NCBI RefSeq assembly: GCF_017356015.1
Contig: NZ_JAFIQV010000002.1
Location: forward strand, 1-64,000
DNA: 64,000 nt
DNA from: Azospirillum sp. SYSU D00513
GTDB lineage: Bacteria > Pseudomonadota > Alphaproteobacteria > Azospirillales > Azospirillaceae
Reading direction: 5' to 3'
Shown here piece by piece: positions 56,347 to 64,000 of this stretch. Under the pieces are notes generated by a model. The model searched no databases and had not been told where the DNA came from. It worked only from the letters and a program-made list of their open reading frames with translations. Position 1 is the stretch's first letter, and every line of letters starts with the position of its first letter. Made by a program: the position numbers and the translations under genes.

Positions 56347-56698
56347 ATGACCCCCCATCCTCCGCACTTGCGCCGCCCGCGCCTTCCGGCAGGGCGGCGG
56401 TCAGGCGGCGCATCAGCTCGGCCGGATCCCCGGCCACCTGCAAGATCTTGTTCCGGTCGGTCGCCCCGGCCACCAGCGCGATGCTGCTTCTCGGCAGCTT
56501 CCAGTGCTTGGCCAGCAGCTTCACGACCGCCTCGTTGGCCTTGCCGTCCTCCGGCACGGCCGTCACCGACACCTTCAACGCCCATCCCCCCGCCGCCGTT
56601 TCGGCCAGCCCGGCGACGGCGTTGCGCGACGCCCTGGGCGTCACGCGCAAGGCCACCCGCACGCCGCCGGCGACCGGCTCGAAGGGACCGGCGCTCAT
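56339..56698 (-). CDS. DUF167 (YggU) family protein
   Basis: A 119-residue small protein of the DUF167 family: [60 protein letters not shown] and [14 protein letters not shown]. Function unknown. The start 56698 is chosen because gaggag lies nine bases before; ATG 56707 is too close to that site. It lies between yggT and folD in a common alphaproteobacterial order. Confidence 0.92.
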   Translation of the reverse strand: MSAGPFEPVAGGVRVALRVTPRASRNAVAGLAETAAGGWALKVSVTAVPEDGKANEAVVKLLAKHWKLPRSSIALVAGATDRNKILQVAGDPAELMRRLTAALPEGAGGASAEDGGSYG

Positions 56699-56726
56699 GG
56701 GCGCCATCTCCTCGGGGGCCGTTTCC

Positions 56727-57035
56727 TTAGAAGCCGCCCCGGATCTGCATGGCATAGCCGGCGATCAGGTTCTGCACGAAGCCCAGCAGCAGCAGCACGA
56801 CCAGCGGCGACAGGTCGATCCCGCCGAAATTCGGCAGCACGCTGCGGATCGGGCGCAGCACCGGCTCGGTCACGCGGTCGGCGAAGTCGCCGATCATGTA
56901 GATGAACCGGTTGCGCGTGTTGATCACGTTGAAGGCGATCAGCCAGCTCATCACCACCTGGATGATCAGGATCCACCAGAACAGGTCGAGAATGGTGAGC
57001 ACGAGAATGAGCAACGCACTGACAAGCGGTTCCAT
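56727..57035 (-). CDS. YggT family membrane protein
   Basis: A 102-residue protein with two hydrophobic helices (ALLILVLTILDLFWWILIIQ and SPLVVLLLLGFVQNLIAGYA) around the conserved loop DFADRVTEPVLRPIRSVLP. YggT proteins are linked with osmotic or envelope stress, with no defined activity. ATG 57035 has ggagg upstream. It heads the yggT-DUF167-folD-corA run. Confidence 0.92.
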   Translation of the reverse strand: MEPLVSALLILVLTILDLFWWILIIQVVMSWLIAFNVINTRNRFIYMIGDFADRVTEPVLRPIRSVLPNFGGIDLSPLVVLLLLGFVQNLIAGYAMQIRGGF

Positions 57036-57256
57036 GGTGGTGTCGGCCTCCAAACGCGCGGGTTGCGCCGCACCCTAATCGCTGGGGTGCGGGGCCGCAA
57101 GTGCGGTTCGGGCGGCGCGGATGCGCCATTCCGGCGCATCCCCCTCGGAGGCGGCCGCCTTCCGGCTCCCTTTCCGGCACCGGGATGACATCCGGCGGGC
57201 CGCGTGCGATACCGGCGGCGGATTTGCCAACCGGACCCACACGGAACGACGCCGCG

Positions 57257-58900
57257 ATGCGCCCAACCCCTCCCCCGGCCGCCTTCCCCCCGCCCGGCCC
57301 GCGAGGCCCCGGCGGGATCGCCGCCCTGCCCTGGTGGGCATCCTGCGCGCTGCTGGCGGCCGCGCTGCTCGCCTCGGCCTCACTGCTGGGGCTGCGCCTG
57401 CCCTACTGGTGGAACGCCGACCAGGATCTCGTCCTGGCCTATCACGGGCTGCTGCTGAACGAGGGGCTGCCGCAGGAGTATTTCGACCACCCCGGCTACA
57501 CCTATTTCCTGGTCATCGCCGGCTGGTACCGGTTGCTGCACGGGCTGGGGCTGCTGCCGGTCCACACCCTGTCGGCCCTGCCGCCGCTCGCCGACACGGC
57601 GGCCTACGATCTGGCTTGGCAGCAGCTCGTCGAGGCCGGGCGGGTGCTGTCCATGCTGCTCTGCGCGGCCTGGGTGGTGGCGGTGGCGACCCTGGTCCGA
57701 CACCTGCTGGACGACCGGCGGATCGGCTTCCTGGCGGGGCTGGCGCTCGCCTTCGCGGTGGGCGTCGCCTCCCAGGCGCGGCAGATGCGCACCGACCTGC
57801 TGTCCGCCGCCTTCGCCGCCCTGGCGCTGCTGCTGGTGCTGGTGGCCTTGCGCAAGCGGCCGGGCGCCGTCCCGCTGCTCCTCTTCGCGGGGGCCGGGGC
57901 CAGCGCGTCGCTGGCGATGATCAGCAAGGTGCAGGCGATCTTCCCGCTGATGGCCCTTCCGGTCCTGGCGCTCGCCTTCGGCCGGCGGCCGGTGGACGGG
58001 GCCTCCTGGACGCGAGGTGGCGGGGCCTGGCTGCGGGCCGGCGCGGCCGCGGCCCTGGCGGCGCTGGCGCTGGTGCCGGCGGCGGGGCTGATCCTGGAGG
58101 GGATCGCCGCGGCCGGTCACTCCCTCTTCCCCTACGCCAAGGTGGGCGGCGGTCTGTCCGGTCTCTATCAGGGGGTGATCGCCGGCTGGGCGGCGCTGGG
58201 GGTGCTGGTCTATGCCGCCGTCTGGCGGGTGCCCGCAGCCTATGCGGCCTCGGTCCTCGCGGCGGTGGCCGGCGGGCTCGGGCTCGGGCTCCTGGTTCTG
58301 ACCCTGCGCTGGCACGAGCAGAACGCCATCGCCGTCGCCAACCCGATCGAGCACATGTACGTCTTCTCCAGCTGGCGCCACGCGGCGACGCTCGGCGCCG
58401 AACAGCAGGTGCTGAACGAGTCCCTGCTGATGGTGCTGCTGAACGGGCTGTGGCGGACCTTCGCGATCCGCACCATCGTGCTGCACCCCGACAACATTCC
58501 GCAGACGCTGATCCTGGAATGGTTCGCCATCGCCGCCGCCGCCGTGGCCTGGCGCCGTGGGGACCGGGCCACGGCCCTGCGGGTCGGATTGCTGCTGCTG
58601 ACCGCCTGGGGGCTGGAGACGCTGTTCGCGCTGCGCGGTTTCAAGCGCGCCTACCATGTGTACACCGACCCGCTGGTGGTGCTCGCCGCCGCACTCGCGC
58701 TCGCGCGCTTTCCGGCGCTGCTGGAAGCCGCGCGCAACCGGCGTCAGGTCTACGGCGTGCTGGCGCTCTATCTGGCGCTCGCCCATGTCTGGCCGGTCAT
58801 CGCCGAACGCCGCCGCCCGGATCCGGCCGCCCATTGCGACTGGATCCCCATCTACATGACCAGGATCCAGGGCTTTCCCTTCTGCCCGCCGCGCCCCTGA
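57257..58900 (+). CDS. Polytopic membrane protein, possible GT-C glycosyltransferase
   Basis: A 547-residue protein with about 10-12 membrane segments. The early loop ADQDLVLAYHGLLLNEGLPQ followed by EYFDHPGYTYFLVIAGWYRL has the acidic/DHP pattern of GT-C enzymes such as PMT-like mannosyltransferases, just after the first helix. No soluble catalytic domain is present. It may transfer sugar from a polyprenyl carrier, but the acceptor is unknown. Adjacent genes for a methyltransferase/GT2 fusion and a flippase-like UPF0104 protein fit a lipid-linked glycan pathway. A hairpin terminator overlaps its stop codon. Confidence 0.7.
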   Translation: MRPTPPPAAFPPPGPRGPGGIAALPWWASCALLAAALLASASLLGLRLPYWWNADQDLVLAYHGLLLNEGLPQEYFDHPGYTYFLVIAGWYRLLHGLGLLPVHTLSALPPLADTAAYDLAWQQLVEAGRVLSMLLCAAWVVAVATLVRHLLDDRRIGFLAGLALAFAVGVASQARQMRTDLLSAAFAALALLLVLVALRKRPGAVPLLLFAGAGASASLAMISKVQAIFPLMALPVLALAFGRRPVDGASWTRGGGAWLRAGAAAALAALALVPAAGLILEGIAAAGHSLFPYAKVGGGLSGLYQGVIAGWAALGVLVYAAVWRVPAAYAASVLAAVAGGLGLGLLVLTLRWHEQNAIAVANPIEHMYVFSSWRHAATLGAEQQVLNESLLMVLLNGLWRTFAIRTIVLHPDNIPQTLILEWFAIAAAAVAWRRGDRATALRVGLLLLTAWGLETLFALRGFKRAYHVYTDPLVVLAAALALARFPALLEAARNRRQVYGVLALYLALAHVWPVIAERRRPDPAAHCDWIPIYMTRIQGFPFCPPRP

Positions 58901-58917
58901 AGGGGCGCGGCTGTTTT
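58888..58917 (+). terminator. Terminator overlapping the stop codon
   Basis: A 10-bp stem gccgcgcccc / ggggcgcggc whose loop tgaa contains the TGA stop (58898-58900), followed by tgtttt. It terminates the GT-C-like gene. Confidence 0.85.
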
Positions 58918-59021
58918 CTATGCCCTCAGACGCCGGGCGCGGCCGTCCGGCCGCTTGGCTTCGCGCACACGTGTGCGCGGGCCGCAGTCGCGGCCTCCGG
59001 CGGCCTGACAGGCCGCTGGCA

Positions 59022-60485
59022 TCAAAAGGCCTTCAGCTTGCGCCAGGCGAACAGCACCATGCGGGCAAGCAGCGCGCCGTGGCGGAAGCGGGAGATCTGC
59101 GTCTCGCCGTAGGAGCGGTCGGCGTAGCGGATCGGCACCTCGACGAACTTCAGGTTCAGCTTGGCGGCGCCGAAGATCAGGTCGAAATCGCCGAACGGGT
59201 CGAAGTCGCCGAAATAATGCCGGTTCGCCACGATCTGCTCGTAGTCGCGCTTCCAAAGCACCTTGGTGCCGCACAGCGTGTCGGTGAAGCGCTGGTTCAG
59301 CAGGAAGGAGAAGATGCTCGCGAAGCTGCGGTTGGCGATGAGGTTCAGGAAGCGCATCGCCTGGCCGGCCATCGGGTAGACCAGCCGGGTGCCGTTCACG
59401 AACTCCCCCTGGCCCGAGGCGATGGCGCGGTAGAATTTCGGCAGGCTTTCCGGCGGGACGGTGAGGTCGGCGTCGAGGATCATCAGCACCTCGCCGCGCG
59501 CGGCGGCGAAGCCCGCGCGCACCGCGTCGCCCTTGCCCTTGCCGGGCTGGCGCATGACCTTGATGTCCCAGTCCGGATGGGCGTCGCGCACGCGCAGGCA
59601 TTCCTCGTAGGTGCCGTCGCGGCTGTGCCCCTCGACATAGATCACCTCCAGGTCGGGGGCGAAACGCGGCAGGCGGAGGATCGCGTTCTCGATGTTGCCG
59701 CGCTCGTTCCGGCAGGGGACCAGCACGGTACAGGAGGGCGGCGGCACCAGTTCCGCTTCCGGCTCCGGCCGCGCCACCACATAGTTGCGCAGGCAGAGCC
59801 GCCGCACGCCCGGAAGCGGCGCCAGCACGCGATTCACCAGCGTGCCGAGCCCGAGCAGCCGGACCGGCAGCAGCTGGCGCCACTCGCGCTTGATCGGCTC
59901 CCAGCCCGCCAGCTCCATCAGGTTCATGGTGTCGGCGGTGGACAGCCAGTTCTGCTGGGCCTGGGGCATCTTCATCCCGAGCCGCTCGGCCAGCCGCAGC
60001 ACCGGCTCCCACAGGCGGGAATGGTAGCTGGCGATCACCCGCGTGCGCGGCGTCGCGAAGCGCCGCAGCAGCCGCAGCGTCTCCTCCGCGTCGTCGAGGA
60101 AGCCGATGGTGTCCGACAGCAGGATGACGTCGAAGGTCCCCTCGATGGCCGCGAGATCCGCCGGATCCTCGGCGTTGCCGACATGGAACTCCAGATTGGG
60201 ATGGCGCACGCGCGCCCGCTCGACCATGCGGGGCGACAGGTCGATGCCGACCCCGCGCGAGGGCGCCAGGAAGGCAAGCACGTCGCCCGCCCCGCAGCCG
60301 ACCTCCAGCACGCTGGCGCCTTCCGGCACCAGGAAACGCAGGTAGGCGCGGTCGGCCTCGTGGAAGGCGCGGTGCCGGGACACCCAGCGGTCGATCCCCG
60401 GCGCCAGCGCGTCGAAGAGCGCGCGCACGGATTGCTGACGGGGGGAAAGCGGGCCGCCGGTGGGGGCCGCGGTCGTCTCGATCAT
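59022..60485 (-). CDS. Class I SAM methyltransferase fused to family-2 glycosyltransferase
   Basis: A 487-residue fusion. Residues ~15-230 are a methyltransferase (SVLEVGCGAGDVLAFLAPSR motif I, FDVILLSDTIGFLDDAEETL). Residues ~245-480 are a GT2/DPM-like transferase: VLVPCRNERGNIENAI, VIYVEGHSRDGTYEE, MILDADLTVPPESLPKFY (DxD) and FGDFDPFGDFDLIFG, ending near a short amphipathic C-terminus. A lipid-phosphate-sugar product is plausible. The two activities may modify the same lipid or sugar. The start at 60485 (MIETTAAP) begins the conserved region. Confidence 0.87.
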   Translation of the reverse strand: MIETTAAPTGGPLSPRQQSVRALFDALAPGIDRWVSRHRAFHEADRAYLRFLVPEGASVLEVGCGAGDVLAFLAPSRGVGIDLSPRMVERARVRHPNLEFHVGNAEDPADLAAIEGTFDVILLSDTIGFLDDAEETLRLLRRFATPRTRVIASYHSRLWEPVLRLAERLGMKMPQAQQNWLSTADTMNLMELAGWEPIKREWRQLLPVRLLGLGTLVNRVLAPLPGVRRLCLRNYVVARPEPEAELVPPPSCTVLVPCRNERGNIENAILRLPRFAPDLEVIYVEGHSRDGTYEECLRVRDAHPDWDIKVMRQPGKGKGDAVRAGFAAARGEVLMILDADLTVPPESLPKFYRAIASGQGEFVNGTRLVYPMAGQAMRFLNLIANRSFASIFSFLLNQRFTDTLCGTKVLWKRDYEQIVANRHYFGDFDPFGDFDLIFGAAKLNLKFVEVPIRYADRSYGETQISRFRHGALLARMVLFAWRKLKAF

Positions 60486-60511
60486 CTCTCGTGCCGTTCT
60501 TATGGCTTGTC

Positions 60512-61537
60512 TTAGGGCTTCGTGCCGGGCGGGTGGGCCGGCGGGAGGGAGCGGTCGGTGGACACGCGGTCCAGGCTCAGCCACAGCAGCCCGCCCGGCA
60601 GGGTGGCGATCATCACCGACAGCCCGATCATGACCGACACCAGCGTCGCTTCCCCGGCACCCACGCCGTAGAGCGCGAGCCCGGCGACCATCGTCCCCTC
60701 CCTGGCACCCCAGCCGTTCAGCGAGATCGGCAGGGCCGCGGCGAAGATGGCCGCGGGCACCACGGCCAGCGCGTCCCAGCCGGACAGGGGCACGCCGAGC
60801 GCGTGGGCCGAGGCCAGGACCGAGCCCACGGTGCAGAGATGGACCGCGACGCTGCACAGGAAGCCGAGCGCCGTCTCCCGCGTCGCCAGCGCCGCGCGCA
60901 GCCGCGCCAGCTCGGCCAGCGGCCGCTCCAGGGCGGGCCGGCGCAGGGCGGAGGGCAGCGGCAGCCGGTCGGCCTGGAGACCCAGGGCGACCGCGAGCGC
61001 AAGGCCCAGCGTCGCCAGGGGCGCCGCCCAGGCCAGCGCCGCGGGCGCCGTCGCCATGAGGTGCGGCAGGCCGAGGAAGAGAAGGAGGATGACGCCGGCC
61101 AGCGCCAGCAGCCGGTCGAGCACCACCGCCGTCACCGCCGTTGCCGCCGGGCAGCCCGCGCGGTGGGCGAGCCAGCCGCGCACCACGTCGCCGCCCAGCC
61201 CGCCCGGCAGCACCTGGCCGAAGAAGAGGCTGGCCAGCATCAGCCGGTAGGCGGTCCAGCGGGAGAAGCGCACGCCCGAGGCGGCCGCCCAGAGCCAGCG
61301 TTCCGCCGCCAGCAGCACGCTCGCCACGTTCAGCGCGAAGGCGAGAAGCAGCAGCCCGGGCGAGGCGCCGGACAGCCGCGCGGCCAAACCCGGCCAGTCG
61401 GCGCGGGACAGCAGCAGGACGAGGACCGTAACGGTGACGGCGGCCTTCAAGGCCAGCGGCAGATACCGCGCGGGCGTCCCGCCGGCCGGAAAGCCCGGCC
61501 GAAAATCCCGGGCCGCCAAGGCGTCGGTGTCGTGCAT
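60512..61537 (-). CDS. UPF0104 / lysylphosphatidylglycerol-synthase-like membrane protein
   Basis: A 341-residue protein with about 8 membrane helices, of the LPG_synthase_TM/UPF0104 family (YbhN-like): LFFGQVLPGGLGGDVVRGWL is the family signature and LPISLNGWGAREGTMVAG lies near the end. Members act as flippases or accessory factors in hopanoid or polysaccharide work, with unknown substrate. It is 26 bp upstream of the methyltransferase/GT2 gene on the same strand, so the two are probably cotranscribed. ATG 61537 is used instead of TTG 61543. Confidence 0.87.
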   Translation of the reverse strand: MHDTDALAARDFRPGFPAGGTPARYLPLALKAAVTVTVLVLLLSRADWPGLAARLSGASPGLLLLAFALNVASVLLAAERWLWAAASGVRFSRWTAYRLMLASLFFGQVLPGGLGGDVVRGWLAHRAGCPAATAVTAVVLDRLLALAGVILLLFLGLPHLMATAPAALAWAAPLATLGLALAVALGLQADRLPLPSALRRPALERPLAELARLRAALATRETALGFLCSVAVHLCTVGSVLASAHALGVPLSGWDALAVVPAAIFAAALPISLNGWGAREGTMVAGLALYGVGAGEATLVSVMIGLSVMIATLPGGLLWLSLDRVSTDRSLPPAHPPGTKP

Positions 61538-61741
61538 CGTCAACGGCCGGTGTTCACCTAAGGTGGGGCGTTCGGGGTTCGGTCGTGCAAGCTAGTCGCT
61601 GCCCCCGTCAAAGTCACTGTCTTTCGCCGCCCGGCTCCTTCCCCGGCCCGGGCGTGCGGCTGGCTGGAACGGCGGACCGGGGGTCTTGACAGCCCGCGCG
61701 CGTCTGCGCGATTATCCGCGCCACGCCGGAAGTGGCGACGT

Positions 61742-61817
61742 GGGGCCGTAGCTCAGCTGGGAGAGCGACGCGTTCGCAATGCGTAGGTCGGGAGTTCGAT
61801 CCTCCTCGGCTCCACCA
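61742..61817 (+). tRNA. tRNA-Ala (anticodon CGC)
   Basis: A 76-nt cloverleaf. Acceptor GGGGCCG pairs with CGGCTCC (one G-T), followed by discriminator A and encoded CCA (61815-61817). The anticodon loop ttcgcaa gives CGC, reading GCG (Ala). The D arm (gctcagctgggagagc) and T loop (gttcgatcc) are standard. Confidence 0.96.
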
Positions 61818-62089
61818 ACAATCCTCAAGACGCCGATGTGACGCCGGAATTCGCCCGGAATGCGCTGAATCCTCCTGGCGTGCCATCCCTTGCCGCACGC
61901 TACGGCAGCCTGATCGCTCCCCTCGCGCCCGAAACCCGCTGTTTCATGGAGCCGGCGCGTGAAGGGTTCCGAAGAAGCGATTTGTCAGGAACGCTTCCGG
62001 TCGGTCTCTGGTCTTGCTGATGCGCGGGCATCGAGCGCGACGTGCCGCCGGACATTGCCGTTGCTCCCAGGTCATACGGAGATGTGGTG

Positions 62090-62419
62090 ATGCTGGATGA
62101 TCCCGAGAAAACCGATCGTTTGCTCCTGGCCTTGAAGGCCGCCCTCCCCTTCGAGGTCCGGCTCACCCCGATGCTGGCCAAGCATCTGCAAACCAGCGCC
62201 GCTGGCGTGGACGGACAGGGCCGCCACCGCGTCACTCAGCTGTCGTACCTCGGCGACGAGGGTGGGATCGTCTGCCATCTTGATCCGGGAGGCGGAAAAG
62301 AGCGGCTTCTGGCCTCCCTGACCCATCTGCTGCTTCCACCCACCAATCCCTTGGCCGCGGAGGTGGCCCGCTACCAGAAGCACCGGATCAAGAAGCTCAA
62401 GAAACAGGGCAAGGGGTGA
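62090..62419 (+). CDS. Small hypothetical protein downstream of tRNA-Ala
   Basis: A 109-residue protein that I do not recognise: MLDDPEKTDRLLLALKAALP, FEVRLTPMLAKHLQTSAAG, VTQLSYLGDEGGIVCHLDPG and a basic C-terminus HRIKKLKKQGKG. ATG 62090 has ggag eight bases upstream; GTG 62042 is a longer option. The first half looks like a helical domain. Composition is less G+C-rich than the core genes, and it sits between a tRNA and another accessory gene, suggesting acquired DNA. Confidence 0.6.
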   Translation: MLDDPEKTDRLLLALKAALPFEVRLTPMLAKHLQTSAAGVDGQGRHRVTQLSYLGDEGGIVCHLDPGGGKERLLASLTHLLLPPTNPLAAEVARYQKHRIKKLKKQGKG

Positions 62420-62566
62420 AGCGGCGGCGAACCGCTCGGTATCCGCATCCGGGATGCCGCCAGCTCCACGTGAAGGCCGAGGCCCTTGTTTCATGCCGGA
62501 CGGGCTGGCTGGCCGCAGATGTTCAAGGCGGCGTTCCGACAGCCGGGCTGCGGCGGGCTGGACGGC

Positions 62567-63946
62567 TCATTCCTCGTCGTCGATGTCGTCATCGAGATCT
62601 TCGTCGGGGTCCGGATACTGTGGCGGGGCCTTGCCGACCGACGCGATCACCTTGGGGTAGCGCTTGCGTGGCTCCCGCTCGCCGCGAGCCAGGACCTCGA
62701 CGCGGAAACGCCATTCGTCCCCATAGTCGAACAGGAAGGTCATCGCCTTCCCCACCTTCGGGAACGCCTGGGCCACCGTCGTCTTGTTGACGCTCAGGGA
62801 GTCTTCAGCCTCGCCTTCGGCCATGTCGGCGAAAAGCTCGTACCGGGGCTTGGCGGTGAAGATGTTGCCCGTCAGCTTGGGGAAGAAGCCAAAGGCATGA
62901 TCCAGGTCGAAGCCATAGGCCCGGATGATCGCCGCGGCGAGGTCGTGGAGAGAACGGTCGCTCGGGATCTCGATGTCGCGGTAGAGCTTGGGCCGAAGGG
63001 CGGCCCGGACGATGTGAGTGGCGGCTCCGGCCCTGGCGTTGCTCCCTTGCCGGTGCGGAGGCTCTTCGTGCGGAGCGTGCGGCAGACTCTCCCGAAGGTC
63101 GGGAACGCCGGCCAGGAAGATGGCGTCGCTCCGGTGATTGGAATAGGCCTGGAAGATATACTCGTTCCAATAATTGATGGTCGGGCCGTGTTTCAACAGG
63201 GTTTCCGCGTCCGCCGCCTTCCGCCCGCCGGACGCGGCCATCCGGGCGACCTCGCGCCCGATGTAATCCAGGAACCGCTGTTCCGTTCCGTCCAGAACCA
63301 CGTAGGGCGTGGTGATGACCACATGGTGGCCGATGTCCAGGACGGGCGGCGGCAGCAGGCGTGTGTACCAGAGTTGGCCGCGTTCCCCGACATAACCCGT
63401 GGCCGAGTGGCACCGCAGGATGTCCTGGGTCACGATGTCCTTCAGCAGCACCAGCGGGCCATCCAGGCCCATATGGAGGTAGAACCCCATGCGGGAGTCC
63501 TGCATCGGCCGGACGATGCCGGCGATCCAGGCCGGCATGCCGACGGTCTCCGTCACCCGCAGGATGCAGGTCCCGATGGTTTCCCGGCTCGACCCGAACT
63601 GGAGGTCGAAAAAGGCCCACATGTTGAAATGGCTCGCCGTGAGAGGGCTGATCGGAGGCCCTTCCGGCATGTACTCGTTCTCCGCCTTCACCAGGGCCTT
63701 GACGTACCCCTTCGCCTCGGGCATGGCGGAGATCGCCTCGGCGAACAGGGACACCAGCCTCAGCCCCTGGGCGTAGAAGGCGAAGGCGGGATCGTAGCCC
63801 TGTTCGATGAGCTCCCTGAACCGGCTGCCGTCGAGGCCGGCCTCATGGGCAAGTTCCCGGCCCGCCCGGAATTCGCACAGATCGATCACATTCGACCGGA
63901 TCTGGGTCGCCACCTTCCTGGCGATCTTGTCGGCGACGCTTCCCAT
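62567..63946 (-). CDS. Large N-terminal domain of unknown function fused to a plasmid pRiA4b ORF-3 family domain
   Basis: A 459-residue protein. The C-terminal ~140 residues (LYRDIEIPSDRSLHDLAAAI, IRAYGFDLDHAFGFFPKLTG and KAMTFLFDYGDEWRFRVEVL) match the pRiA4b ORF-3/IS1096-passenger family common on mobile elements, with unknown role. The preceding ~290 residues (for example SHFNMWAFFDLQFGSSRETI, GMPAWIAGIVRPMQDSRMGF and HVVITTPYVVLDGTEQRFLD) form a separate domain I do not recognise, with no membrane segment. The C-terminus is acidic. The start 63946 (MGSVADKIARK) has aggaaa upstream. The gene lies beside a tRNA. Confidence 0.75.
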   Translation of the reverse strand: MGSVADKIARKVATQIRSNVIDLCEFRAGRELAHEAGLDGSRFRELIEQGYDPAFAFYAQGLRLVSLFAEAISAMPEAKGYVKALVKAENEYMPEGPPISPLTASHFNMWAFFDLQFGSSRETIGTCILRVTETVGMPAWIAGIVRPMQDSRMGFYLHMGLDGPLVLLKDIVTQDILRCHSATGYVGERGQLWYTRLLPPPVLDIGHHVVITTPYVVLDGTEQRFLDYIGREVARMAASGGRKAADAETLLKHGPTINYWNEYIFQAYSNHRSDAIFLAGVPDLRESLPHAPHEEPPHRQGSNARAGAATHIVRAALRPKLYRDIEIPSDRSLHDLAAAIIRAYGFDLDHAFGFFPKLTGNIFTAKPRYELFADMAEGEAEDSLSVNKTTVAQAFPKVGKAMTFLFDYGDEWRFRVEVLARGEREPRKRYPKVIASVGKAPPQYPDPDEDLDDDIDDEE

Positions 63947-64000
63947 GGGGTTTCCTGCCTTCCGAGCTCGCAACCGCCAAGTTCCGGTTGCCTTCAAAAT

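Noticed and set aside
61838..62020. Small plus-strand frame just after the tRNA
   Set aside because: No ribosome site, no recognisable sequence, and low-complexity composition.

Overview
The window is high-G+C chromosomal DNA from an alphaproteobacterium of the Rhodospirillales, most likely Azospirillum or a close relative. This rests on a PII protein of the GlnZ type beside an aminotransferase gene and a divergent ubiH-like gene, two alphaproteobacterial porins, the gene order (DUF3576 lipoprotein)-leuS-lptE-holA, and ftsK-lolA. The species call is inferred from remembered gene arrangements, not from a database search.

Most of the window is housekeeping DNA. 0-7.4 kb: the glycine-rich tail of a truncated gene, a YejA-like peptide-binding protein, pyrophosphatase, a DUF2000/AraC pair and a Pat-type acyl-CoA ligase/acetyltransferase. 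7.5-8.85 kb: a small toxin-antitoxin cluster with a decayed HigBA-like pair and an intact BrnT-type pair. 8.9-13.7 kb: lipoprotein-leuS-lptE-holA operon. 14-16.6 kb: two tandem porins. 16.7-21 kb: PLP homeostasis protein, small repeat lipoprotein, transposase remnant, L,D-transpeptidase and a repeat-rich conserved protein. 21-29 kb: ribA, response regulator, MBL hydrolase, DUF882 lipoprotein, xthA operon and MarR. 29-36 kb: lolA, ftsK, dapC-like aminotransferase, glnZ and ubiH. 36-43.9 kb: coiled-coil protein, ybbP-ybbA with divergent tesA, FIST protein, tas and thpR. 44-47 kb: mutS. 47.4-51.7 kb: a signalling cluster (ParD-like RHH-PAS-PAS-HWE kinase, receiver, hybrid kinase). 51.7-53.5 kb: hipBA with its own operator palindrome. 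53.6-57 kb: two small genes, corA, folD, DUF167 and yggT. 57.2-61.5 kb: three membrane/surface glycan genes. 61.7-64 kb: tRNA-Ala(CGC) and two accessory genes.

The most unusual observations are: (i) a ParD-type ribbon-helix-helix domain fused in frame to a PAS-PAS-HWE histidine kinase; (ii) an 11-base element, GTTGCGTCAAC, whose 9-base core occurs eight times, often in hairpins or in coding sequence through rare codons; (iii) a 67-bp divergent copy of part of holA that begins exactly where the coding homology of a RelE/HigB-type toxin stops, with a nonsense codon in its cognate antitoxin; (iv) a degraded IS701-type transposase C-terminus; and (v) several proteins with variable-looking in-frame short tandem repeats. 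No phage, CRISPR array or large biosynthetic cluster is present.
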